A program made the position numbers and the translations under genes. Shown here one piece after another: positions 54,446 to 64,000 of a stretch of DNA of 64,000 nucleotides (positions are counted from its first letter, which is position 1; every line of letters starts with the position of its first letter). Origin of the DNA: Ursus arctos (lineage: Eukaryota > Chordata > Mammalia > Carnivora > Ursidae); the NCBI RefSeq assembly GCF_023065955.2, contig NC_079873.1, positions 8,384,566 to 8,448,565 on the forward strand. The letters are read 5' to 3'. Below the pieces are notes generated by a model. That model worked only from the letters and a program-made list of their open reading frames with translations. It was not told the DNA's origin and ran no database searches.

Positions 54446-56088
54446 CGTTGCTTAAGATTTACTCAACACTGAGAAAAACAAAAAGCAAAAAACAAACTTC
54501 GGAAATGTTAAACTACAGCTCCCTGTTTTGGTATAAGTTTTAGGGGACCTGGACTCTTTAGCAATAGCTGCGAATATATAATTACAATGCATTTTGTTAG
54601 TTTTAGCGCTACAATAGTTAAAATGAGGAGTAGTAGTTTTTTCGAGGAACAAATGGTTCCTGATAACGGTATTCATTATCTGGGTCTTAACTGAGTTTAT
54701 TTTAGGGATTGAACAAGGGTTTTTAGAAGAGCCCAGTAACTAGCAGGTATAGATCAGCTCTCCTGGGGCTGAATGAGAAGGATCTATACTGCATTATCAA
54801 AATCAATTTATCTATATGATTCTCAACAGCTATTTGATTGTAAAAGTCATCCTTTTGAGAAGCCTTGTTGAGGTTACTGTTTTGTCCTTCGTGATGTAAC
54901 AGTTCAAACTTTGGAAAAAAAAAACCCTTAGGACATCTAGATAATATATTTACTATTGAAGTGATTTTTAAATGATATTACATTGAATACAGATTGGAAG
55001 ATTTAGTCTTCAAAGCCTTGTAGAGTGACTACTTAAGAAACTTGGCTGCTACAACTGAGGACATTCTGCCACCTTTGGCAATAATTTGATTTAACTTGCC
55101 TTCAAGCACCTCAAAACCAGACACTGTGAAGTTATGAGCAGAATCTCAGATGAGGATTTCGTAAGAAAAGAGTTTGGTGTAAATGGTCTGGAGATGTCAG
55201 CTCTGCTAAATGCTGCTGAATTGCAAACTAGGCAAGTTATTACTAAATTGGGAATTTCTTACCCCTAACATCTTTTTTACTTGTCCTGTAGATGTGTTCA
55301 ATTAATACTAGATAACTTATGTGGAATTAAACACATAGTGCTTTGAAACAATAAAAGTACTACATACATTTTTATTTTTTTGTTAGAATGAATGATTCCA
55401 TTGGCATTCTTGTCAGTAAACTGAGTTGAGAGAATTAGGGCTTAGTGAGACACTATTTAGGGGAGTAGTAACAGGATTAAGGAAGAGGTGTATGGAAAAG
55501 ATCTTTAGAATTCTTAAACTATCCTCAGTCTCCAAATCCTTGCAATTGTATAGGCATCATTTGGAGAGTGGAATTAAAAAAAGCTTCCTAGTCTATACAA
55601 ATTGAATCTTGAAAAATATTTGCTTTGTATCTAAGTATTTTACATTTGTTTAAAAGCTCTTATTTTTTTTTAGTTCAGTTTTCTACATTTTTATCAAGAA
55701 AGATAGTCTTCAAGAACTTAATACATTCCTCAAGGGAAGAAAAAGGCTTAGAGCTGTAAGAGATAGACTCGAGAGTGTTTTAAAGTACTGTATTAGGGTT
55801 CAGGAAAGATCAGTAACTGAATGTTAATGTACATTACCCACCTATCTTATAAAATACAGATGTTTTTGACTAATGGACTTTAACATTTAAAGTTCTTCCC
55901 ATAAGTTTAAATAATGGCAAATAATGTAATTTCCAGTGCATTATAAAATGTCATTTTACACTGTTGTGTAAATGTATGCAATGGAATTAAATTATTTTGA
56001 TACCTATCATCCATTTTTAAAAAGTGAACTAGCTCTCTGATAGTAGAAACTTTACATTGTATTCTATGTGGTTCTGATTTAGGGACAG
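54446..56088. other. Unique sequence downstream of the CpG island
   Basis: About 1.6 kb without recognised repeats and AT-rich. If the island is a promoter, this is first-intron or downstream-promoter sequence. No coding evidence. Confidence 0.5.
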
Positions 56089-56089
56089 G

Positions 56090-56283
56090 GGGTTCCCAGA
56101 GGGCATTTGGCAATATCGGAAGACATTTTTGGTGTCCTACCTAGGGAGTGGCGGGCACTGGCATCTAGTGGAAAGAGGCCAGGGATGTTGTAAAACATCC
56201 TACAATGCTCAAGGCAACCCCCAACAACAAGGAATTAACCAGCCCAAAATGTCAATAGTGCTGTGCTGTTGAGAAACCCTGAC
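56090..56283 (+). mobile_element. MER20-like hAT element
   Basis: GAGGGCATTTGGCAATATCG, GGCATCTAGTGGAAAGAGGC and the end GTTGAGAAACCCTG follow the plus-strand MER20 consensus closely. Confidence 0.92.
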
Positions 56284-56332
56284 CTACAGAATTCTACTCT
56301 CACTTAGTGTGGTTTTTAGGAATGAAAAAAGT

Positions 56333-56519
56333 ATTTTTTTAAGATTTTATTTATTTATTTGACAGAGAGATCACAGTAGGCAGAGCAACAGACAGAGGGA
56401 GAGGGAGAAGCAGGCTCCCTGCTGAGCAAGGAGCTGGATGAGGACTCGATTCCAGGACCCTAGGATCATGACCTGAGCCGAAGGCAGATGCCCAAACGAC
56501 TGAGCCACCCGAGCACCCC
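56333..56519 (-). mobile_element. SINEC, full form
   Basis: Tail TTTAAGATTTTATTTATTTA, reversed head CCACCCGAGCACCCC. Flanks share AGGAATGAAA. Confidence 0.92.
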
Positions 56520-56650
56520 AGGAATGAAAGTCTTATTGGTTTTCATTCTTTCCTGCAGCAAAAATGTGTGTATATTTAAATTTATTGAATATCTTGTGAT
56601 AAGGTTCTAAATGTTAAATCAATCCAGAGAAACACTTTTTAAAAATCTTA

Positions 56651-57355
56651 CAGGTATCCTCTGCTTTTTGAAAGTTTACATTATGTCACTTTGCTTTTCG
56701 AAAGAATTACATTAGTACATGTTTTTTCTAACCGGAAAAAATCCATAGAGGATTTTCGCTTTTAGAAATAGGTGAAAAGCAAAAATTAGCGTTCAGCTTT
56801 CTGCAGCGAGCAGGGTGCACCCTGAGCAAGAGTGGCGCCACCAAGCTCCTTTCCCGGTAGTTACACCCAGCATCTCAGCATTTAGTAGCCATAGCTTTTT
56901 TTTTTTTTTTTTTTTAAAGATTTTATTTATTTATTTGACAGAGATAGAGACAGCCAGAGAGAGAGAGGGAACACAAGCAGGGGGAGTGGGAGAGGAAGAA
57001 GCAGGCTCATAGTGGAGGAGCCTGATGTGGGGCTCGATCCCAGAACGCTGGGATCACGCCCTGAGCCGAAGGCAGACGCTTAATGACTGCGCCACCCAGG
57101 CGCCCCAGTAGCCATAGCTTTTGAACTGTGTCTGTCAGCATCTGTGCTGTATCTTGATCTATTTTGTGCATCTGTTGGCGAGATATGTTCTAAGGTATCA
57201 GAAAAGCCTAAGAGAGGTGGGTTTTTTGGGTCTGGAAACACTCAAAAAATTTTCAATGTAAATTAATGGTAATTGCTTCTTCACTTTACGCCATTTTGGC
57301 TTACAAAAGTTTTCATAGGCGTGCTCTACTTTCAGATAGTGAGGGAAACCTGTAC
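56651..57355 (+). mobile_element. Tigger-like Tc1/mariner element, SINE-interrupted
   Basis: Left end ACAGGTATCCTCTGCTTTTT and right end (reversed) ACAGGTTTCCCTCACTATCT are inverted ends; TA lies on both sides, the expected Tc1/mariner target. Internal TTTTCGAAAGAATTACATTA and GAGGATTTTCGCTTTTAGAA are palindrome-rich. No transposase frame; about 500 bases without the SINE. Confidence 0.8.
56900..57106 (-). mobile_element. SINEC, full form, inside Tigger-like element
   Basis: Reversed head CCACCCAGGCGCCCC at the right. Perfect target duplication AGTAGCCATAGCTTTT at 56884-56899 and 57107-57122. Confidence 0.96.
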
Positions 57356-57356
57356 A

Positions 57357-58533
57357 ACTATTATTAGTATATAGCTGATTATAAATATCACGATTTTGAA
57401 TAATTATAAAAGTAGTATTTTATTAAATGTATTTCTTAATGAGATTGGGCTTTTTATTATTTAGCTTAAGTTTCCACGGATGGGTATTATTCATTGCTAG
57501 AACGTGACAGAAGTCAACATCAGTTCTTTCTCTCTCTTATTTTTAGAGCTGTAAGGCCAAAACATCTTGTTTATTTAAGTTGAGAGGAATAAAAAGAATG
57601 TTAATATAGTAATGTCGTTCAATTCTTTTTATTCCTTCTGAGTTCTATGCCAAAAATCATTTAGTGAGAGTGATCGAGCAGAATATCGTTAATGACCTAT
57701 CTGTTACGTGCTCCAGTTTAGTCTGCTTTAGAAGCGAAGTACTGCAATCCCAACTTGAAAAATGACTCCTTACCTAGTCATTCATTTTCTCAGTATTGAC
57801 TGTTTAGTGCCGTGGCAGTTGTGTCCTAGAACAAGACACCGTATGAAGATTCAGGATGGGTAAGAGGTATTCCTTTCATAGAGGCCAAAAGGGTGATCTC
57901 TGTACTTAAGTACCTGAATGTCTGGTTTAAGTGATTGTTTATTAGTAGTTGTTGGAAGGGTGGACGGAGGAACACTTGAACAAATGAACACTTTAGGATT
58001 AAATTTTGTAATAATCCAAGCTAGAAATCACGAGTGATAGCAAGGAAGTTGGGGAGAACATTCTGGATATATTCTGAAGACAGACACCAAATTTTCTCAA
58101 GGTTTGGATGTGAGAGAAAGGGAGGCATCAGCTATCCCTGTGTCGTTTTTGTCCTAAACCACAGAACAGTTACCATTTCCTGAGCTGGGGGAGGAGTAGG
58201 GAAGAACGAGGCGGGTACAGGTGCAGGCCCCCGTGCATTTTCTCAGGGCCACCCTGGTGTGTCCCAGCTTAATTGAGCTGTTGAAACCTGTGGCTATGTA
58301 TCAAAATACAAAGAATATGATCACTTTTAATCAGATTAAAAGTCTTACACAGTGATTTTCCCACAAAAGATGTAGTCTTTCCCCTTCTTTTTAACTCCTG
58401 TGCCTCAAATTCAAACGCTTGATGATGTTATTAGCTCTGTTATTAAGGAATGTTAATTATCTGATTTATATATATTAGATGTACCTTAAGGCCAAGTTTT
58501 GTAGTTTAAAGTTGTTAAGCGTTTTAATAGATT
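57357..58533. other. Unique sequence, no clear repeat
   Basis: About 1.2 kb without recognised elements or supported exons. Confidence 0.5.
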
Positions 58534-58641
58534 TTTTTAAAGATTTCATTTTTTTAAGTAATCTCTACACAACATGGGGCTCAAACTCACAGCCCCAAGA
58601 TCAAAAGACATGCTCCACCAACTGAGCCAGCCAGGCATCCC
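58534..58641 (-). mobile_element. SINEC, short form
   Basis: TTTAAGTAATCTCTACACAA, CATGGGGCTCAAACTCACAG and the reversed head GAGCCAGCCAGGCATCCC. Confidence 0.88.
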
Positions 58642-58673
58642 ACAGAATATAAACACATTTTATTGTACTTTAT

Positions 58674-58876
58674 TTTTTTAAAGATTTTATTTATTTATTT
58701 ATTTGACAGCAGGAGAGAGAGCGAGAGAAAGCACAAGCAGGGGAGCAGCAAAGGGAGAGGGAGAAGCAGGCTCCTCACTGAGCCGGGAGCCCGATGTGGG
58801 GCTCCATCCTCGGACCCTGGGATCATGACCTGAGCTGAAAGCAGATGCTTAACCAGTTGAGCCACCCAGGTGCCCC
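58674..58876 (-). mobile_element. SINEC, full form
   Basis: Tail TTTTAAAGATTTTATTTATT, reversed head CCACCCAGGTGCCCC. Flanks ATTTTATTGTACTTTA and ATTTTATTGTGCTTTA are the target duplication. Confidence 0.94.
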
Positions 58877-60214
58877 GATTTTATTGTGCTTTAAATCAAT
58901 AATTCTCTACAGAGGTATTGTTTAGGACAGATTTAATATTTAACAGTTGACTCTATTGGATGTAAAAGTAGACTTCGCAAGCTCCTCAACACCAAAACCA
59001 TGATTTTGCTTCAGATAACTGAATCCTAGCTTTCTGACTTGGTCAGAGTAATGCAAATTAGCTCAAATGCAACTTATAATTTATGATTTACATTAATGCA
59101 CGTTAACATGCAATGTTATGTAGGGTTTACCACCTTGGCTAAGCTCATCCAGAGAGGCGTATTTTTCTCTTAGTAAATTTTTAATACTTCTGTTTCTTTT
59201 CCCCCGTTTGTTTCAGCAGAGAAAATAGTATGTGCAAAGACAAAAGAATTAATACCATTTCAGTGAGAGGGCACTTATATAACCAGTTGTTCAGATCTTT
59301 TGAAAAGTTAACCCAAAACATGTTTGCCTGTGTAAATTAATGTTAATACCTGTCTTACGGGTTGGCATATGTACTGAGAGTGCCCCTTATTTAATTCCAC
59401 CTATGTACAAGATTCTGAGGATGTGGATACTCAGAGTCCAATGGACGAGACAGATACCTACATACCAACTTTGTGACCACGTTTGTGCTAAATATTGAGA
59501 TGTAAGCAAATATTAAAGGAGCATAAACAAGCAAGAAATTGCTGTACCTTCAGATATGATCTTTGCATTGACCACACTCCTCTCGGGAGAGGAGGTTGTG
59601 TGCACTAGGGTAATTTTCCCTATTTCTCCTGTTTCCCTCCTAAGCCTGGCATCCTATGTCTCCTGCCTCTCTGCATCTCCGGGCGGGTGCAGCGATGTTC
59701 CTGCCGCTGTGCTGGATGATGGCCCCTGCAGCCCACCGCTGTTCTAAGCGAGCATGCCAGAAAGCTTGGAGGACCGCTGCTGCCCTTTCAGAGTAAAAAC
59801 ATCCTCTGGGTAGCTAAAGCTCGGACTTCTTTCTAAGCAAGGTATCTTTTACCAGGATCCCTTCATGGAAAGCACATATATACATAAAAGACCTGCCGTG
59901 GTCTTCAGCCACAGCTGGGGAAGGCCTTTTACATTTTGTACTTGGGTATCAAACATAATGTATATTTAGTGCGCAAAATTATATTGTAGAGACATGTCAA
60001 CTTTGGGTTTTTTTTTTTTTTTCTTACAAAAGGGCCTATAAACCGTGTATGTAAATAATTAGGAATTCCCATTTTGGGGAATTAAAGTTCCTGGTCACCA
60101 AAACAAACAAAAAAACAAAAAAAACAAAAAACCTCAGGGTGTTCCTGATTCTGTAAGTCGGAGATGGGACATGAATAGTTGTAGTTCTTGCCAGTTCCCA
60201 GGTGAGCCTTGCTG
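58877..60214. other. Unique sequence with one A/C microsatellite
   Basis: No supported coding exon. A T-run at 60010-60022 and an A/C run (ACAAACAAAAAAACAAAAAA) at 60100-60131 are the only simple repeats. A 63-codon frame at 59556-59747 lies in a GC-richer patch but has no domain. Confidence 0.5.
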
Positions 60215-60400
60215 CTCAGATTGTGGTCCATGGGCCCGCAGCATCAGCAACACCTGGTAGTTTGTTAACAGTGCAGACTCTCACAGATTCTCAGGCCCAC
60301 AGCAGACCTTCTGTATCAGAACCTGCGTTTTAACATGGTGCCAGGTGATGAGTGCGCCACGGCCTGCAGGCCACAAACTGAACAGGAAGGGGTTGAATAG
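60215..60400 (-). mobile_element. MER5-type hAT element
   Basis: GATTGTGGTCCATGGGCCCG, CAGCATCAGCAACACCTGGT and TATCAGAACCTGCGTTTTAA follow the reversed MER5A consensus. Confidence 0.85.
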
Positions 60401-61174
60401 CCCCGAGAAGGTGTTTTCCTTGTTCCAGTCTTGTCAGAGGCGATGGCAGGCTTTAGAGCTGTTTCCCCCTGAGCCTTGACTTTGTGGTTGGTACCTGCCA
60501 GTCAGTGACGTGCTCTGTGCTGTTCCCTGCCTCTGTGTGACTTGCCTGGCTTTGAACACTCCTTGAATGAAAATACTACTTGGCCCTACGCTGGAATATT
60601 AGTTCTGAAAAATGTAAAGAAGGTAAATGCCTAAAAATCTGCTTATCTTCCTGCTTCCTGCTCACTTCTCTCAACTCCCACATTGGTGAGCTCTTTTCCT
60701 TCAGCATCCTCTAGCAAAAATGTACAAGGCCAAAGCACTGCCTGTGTGGAACACTTTTATAGGAAGGCTGCAGATACATATTTAAAGGTCCAGAAAAATG
60801 AGTGGTGATCAGGTGCCTGTGCTGGGTATGGTTGGAGGTTATTCAGCAAGAATTGTTGACCAGCCCCATGGGTCAGGGATGCACCTATGGTCCTGGCCTG
60901 AAAGGAATCTAAAAATGTTCAGAAAGAAAACAAGGACAGCAGCAATGCAATAGATCTTAATGTGCTAGCCCAGCATCGAATAGGCTGAAATTGAGCAAAA
61001 CTTTCTCATATTTTGCCCTCATCAGCCACCACTCTTTTGTCTGCAAAAGATTATAGAAGTAATATAACAGTGCAAAGCGTTTGGAAAATAGAATAGCGAA
61101 TATTTACCTACTGTCCCACTGCCCTATTAGTTACATTTTTATATATATTTTTCTGTCTGTTGGAAACCATATGT
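60401..61174. other. Unique sequence, no clear repeat
   Basis: No recognisable element. Confidence 0.5.
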
Positions 61175-61710
61175 GATAGGCAGAGGAATGGACTCTCAGA
61201 GATGTTCGTGTCCTAATTCCTTGAGACTGGTAATTTGTTAGGTTATATAAGAATTTGGAAATTAACATTACAGAAGGAATGAAGTTTGCTTATTACTGAC
61301 CCTCAGTATGGAGGTTATCCTGGATTATCTGGGTGGGCCCAATGTAATCACAAGAGTCCTTAAAAGTGGAAGAGAGAGGCAGAAGACTCTGAGGGAAATG
61401 TGACTGGAGGTAAGTCAGAGTGATGTGATATGAGAAGGACTCAACGGGCCTTGGGGGACTTGAAGACAGAGGATAGGGCCACGGGCCAAGGAGTGTGGGT
61501 GCCCTCTAGAGGTTGTGAAAGGGAAATGGATTCTCTTGTACAGCCTCCAGAAAAGAATGCCGCCCAGCTGACACCTTGATTTTAGCTCAGTAAGACCTGT
61601 GTTGAGCTTCTGATCTCCAAAATTGTAAGATAATAAATATGCATTATTTTAAGCAGCTAAGTTTGTGGTAATGTGTTACAGCAGTGATAGAAAAGTAATA
61701 CACCATATTT
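61175..61710 (+). mobile_element. MLT1-like solo LTR
   Basis: GGTTATCCTGGATTATCTGG, GGGCCCAATGTAATCACAAG, GAGCTTCTGATCTCCAAAAT and AAGATAATAAATATGCATTA then GTGGTAATGTGTTACAGCAG are the well-conserved text of this LTR family, including the poly(A) signal. No viral genes. Confidence 0.8.
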
Positions 61711-61980
61711 CTCATAGTTACATCATGCCTAAAAATTTTTTGTGTTGCTATAGTTTTTATAATTCTTTGAATGGTCATATATTATTCTGTGGAGCTGAAG
61801 TACTGGCATTCCTTAACCATACCCTCATTTGAACATCAGATGTGTGAACTGCTTTCTGCATTTCCTTTTTTCATGTTTCATTGTTTTCTAAGGATATTCT
61901 ATCAGAATTACCTTTGGACTTTGAATTTCTTCCAGTTTTTCTATATTTAATTTTAAGAAAAAATCTCTTAAGTCCACGTG
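61711..61980 (-). mobile_element. Possible old L1 fragment
   Basis: TTTGAATGGTCATATATTAT and CCTTAACCATACCCTCATTT resemble reversed L1 ORF2 text, but weakly. Confidence 0.35.
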
Positions 61981-61984
61981 AAAT

Positions 61985-62192
61985 TTTAAAAAAAGATTTA
62001 TGTATTTATTTTAGAGAGAGAAAGAGCGTGTGCGTGTTGGGGGGAGCAAAAGGAGAGGGAGAGAATCTCAAGCAGACTCGTTGCTGAGTGCGGAGCCTGC
62101 CTCAGGGCTTGATCTTAGGACCCTGAGATCATGACCTGAGCCAAAATCAAGAGTCGGATGCTCAACCACCGACTGAGCCACCTAGGCGCCCC
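61985..62192 (-). mobile_element. SINEC, full form, older subfamily
   Basis: AAAAAAAGATTTATGTATTT, body CTCAAGCAGACTCGTTGCTG, reversed head CCACCTAGGCGCCCC. Confidence 0.9.
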
Positions 62193-62250
62193 TCATTTAA
62201 TTTTTTAATTGATTTTTTCAGATGAATAGCTCCTATAAAAATCCTATTGA

Positions 62251-62446
62251 GGGACACGTGTGTGGCTCAGTGGGTTAAGTGTCTGCCTTTTGCTCAGGTC
62301 ATGATCCCAGGGTCCTGGGATAAAGCCCTGTGTCAGGCTTCCTGCTTAGCTGGGATCCTGCTTCTCCCTCGCCCTCTGTCTACCACTCTGCCTACTTGTG
62401 CTCTCTCTCTCTCTCTGTCAAATAAATAAATATATAAATCTTTAAA
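62251..62446 (+). mobile_element. SINEC, full form
   Basis: Head GGGACACGTGTGTGGCTCAG, CT tract TGCTCTCTCTCTCTCTCTGT. Flanks share AAAATCCTATTGAG. Confidence 0.93.
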
Positions 62447-62734
62447 AAAAATCCTATTGAGAGTTTCTGGTGTCCATTGCCTTGGCAGACTCCTTCAACA
62501 CCCATAGACTTGCAGTCAAAGCCTTCAATCTTGTGATCCCACTTTTCCTATTTCCATTTTTCACAAACTTAAATTATGTTTAGGCCATTTCTTTCATATC
62601 TTCCCTATTGATTATTTTCCATTTTAAGTCTTTGTGTGTTCTTTTCCCAGTCCAGGTTGTACTTTTCACAGTGAAATTATGTGTGATTTGTCTTACAAGC
62701 TTTTTCCCAGCAGTTTGGTATATGACAAGTGTGA

Positions 62735-62890
62735 GTGTTAGAATCAGACAGTGCTGGATTTGAATCCCAGTTCTGTTTCTCACTAGCTGTATGGCCTGGA
62801 ATGAGTCACTCATCCTCTTTGAGCATCAGTTTCCTCTTTAGAATGAAGTCAACAGTGTCTTCCTTGCATGGTTGTCAACTGTATTATAGC
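62735..62890 (+). mobile_element. MIR element
   Basis: GAATCAGACAGTGCTGGATT, TGAATCCCAGTTCTGTTTCT and CATCAGTTTCCTCTTTAGAA match the MIR core. Confidence 0.85.
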
Positions 62891-63284
62891 TAATGTATAC
62901 AAAGAATCTAGCAAGATCCCTGCTACTTAGTAGGCAATCAGTGAATATCATTATTCATCTTATGACTTTTTTAATCCACCCTCATTAAACTACAAATTCT
63001 TTAAAAATAAGAACAGTTCATTGTTCTCACATGTATACCCTATGAAGCCTAGGATATAATAGGTGCTTAATAAACATTTACTATTTCGATTTCCTCCTCC
63101 CTCTCCCTGTCTTATTAAAATCCCATTCATTCTCCCAGGCTCCTGCTGTAGCCCCATCTCCCTTATGACTCATCCTTGCCACCTTTACCACACTTAGCCT
63201 GGGTGAGTGAGTACAGTTGAATGATGTAAAATGGAGGATAAGGGAGAAAAATAGAGGTTCGTGGAGATAATCCATTGGATCCCT
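62891..63284. other. Unique sequence with L2/MIR-like tail motifs
   Basis: CTTAGTAGGCAATCAGTGAA and TAATAGGTGCTTAATAAACA resemble L2/MIR 3' tails, too short to call. No coding evidence. Confidence 0.45.
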
Positions 63285-63300
63285 CTTAGCTCTAACTTTT

Positions 63301-63485
63301 TAAAAAAGATTTTATTTATTTGTCAGAGATAGAGAGAGAGAGCACAAGCAGGGGGAGTGGCAGGCAGAGGGAGAAGCAGGCTCCCTGCTGAGCAGGGAGC
63401 CTGATGCAGGACTCGATCTGAGGACCCTGGGATCATGACCTGAGCTAGAGGCAGATGCTTAACCCACTGAGCCACACAGGCGTCC
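63301..63485 (-). mobile_element. SINEC, full form
   Basis: AAAAGATTTTATTTATTTGT tail, reversed head CCACACAGGCGTCCC. Target duplication CTTAGCTCTAACTTTT on both sides. Confidence 0.95.
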
Positions 63486-63599
63486 CTTAGCTCTAACTTT
63501 TTATATAATTTTGGAATTTTCTGGGGGAAGGAGTTATTACTGAGCTCTTGTTAATATGCCCAAATGTTCTGCATATGCTAGGGCTTGTCGTGCCATTTA

Positions 63600-64000
63600 A
63601 GACTCAACCCAGAATGAGAAAATATTTGCAAAAGGCATATCTGATAAAGGACTGCTATCCAAAATATACAAAGAACTCTTAAAACTCAATAAGAAAACCA
63701 CCCAATTAAAAAATGGGCCAAAGACCTTAACAGACATACCACTGAAGAATGTATACAGATGGTGGACTAAACATAAAAAGATGGTCTATATCATATGTCA
63801 TCAGGGAAATACAAATTAAAAGAGCAATGAGATACCACTACACACCTATTTGGCCAAAATCTGGAACAATGACAACGCCAAATGCTGGCAAGGATGTGGA
63901 GCAACAGGAACTCTCTCATTCATTGCTGGGAGGAATGTAAAATGGTATAGCTACTTTGGAAGACAGTTTGGCAGTTTCTTATAATACTACGTAAACTCTT
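63600..64000 (+). mobile_element. Old L1 ORF2 fragment, runs off the window
   Basis: AAAGGACTGCTATCCAAAAT, AAAATGGGCCAAAGACCTTA, CATCAGGGAAATACAAATTA and GGCAAGGATGTGGAGCAACA are ORF2 3'-region text. Several frame breaks; inactive. Confidence 0.88.

Noticed and set aside
53931..54446. A 171-codon minus-strand gene in the CpG island
   Set aside because: GC-rich, Arg/Ala/Pro-rich frame of the kind that arises by chance where stop codons are rare; overlapping frames exist on the other strand, and no domain is recognisable.

Overview
This window is mammalian nuclear DNA, almost certainly from the X chromosome of an arctoid carnivoran; bear or panda is my best guess. Two observations support this. 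First, about 44 insertions belong to the carnivore tRNA-Lys-derived SINE family (SINEC / Can-SINE), whose head reads GGGGCGCCTGGGTGGC and whose tail is CT-rich and then AAATAAAT-rich. Second, the left end carries the last six coding exons of MSL3, an X-linked mammalian gene (Xp22.2 in human). No prokaryotic, plasmid, phage or CRISPR content was seen.

Layout. 1-10.8 kb: the 3' half of MSL3 on the + strand (exons 38-196, 2107-2369, 3026-3135, 6997-7096, 7585-7669, 9985-10084) and a 3'UTR with a duplicated poly(A)-signal cassette. All six exons have AG/GT borders and their phases join without a break into 271 codons plus stop. 10.8-53.4 kb: intergenic DNA made of SINEs, L1, L2, MIR, hAT and LTR remnants between unique stretches. 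The most notable elements are a young 5'-truncated L1 (32.3-34.2 kb, minus strand, 17-bp target duplication), an L2 reverse-transcriptase relic split by LTRs (43.4-45.4 kb), two oppositely oriented copies of one solo LTR, each with a 5-bp target duplication (45.4 and 52.1 kb), and a four-level nest of insertions (47.4-49.0 kb). 53.5-54.45 kb: a strong unmethylated-type CpG island with no SINE inside, carrying CRE-like, E-box and GC-box motifs. By position and strand it is the best candidate for an upstream promoter of the next gene in the conserved mammalian order, FRMPD4; no FRMPD4 protein sequence can be recognised here. 54.5-64 kb: mostly unique, probably intronic or flanking sequence with MER20, a Tigger-like DNA transposon, SINEs, an LTR, a MIR and a decayed L1 that runs off the right edge.

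SINEs come in two shapes: a full form of about 190 bp (tRNA head, body, CT-rich tract, A/T tail) and a short form of about 110 bp (tRNA head, then GTAGAGATTACTTAAA-like tail). Individual entries say which, and give the target-site duplication where it is visible. Non-coding assignments come from family consensus patterns I know, not from a search. I found no previously undescribed biological system. The points most worth checking are the CpG-island promoter, the duplicated MSL3 poly(A) cassette, inverted SINEs around two MSL3 exons, and several datable transposon nests.
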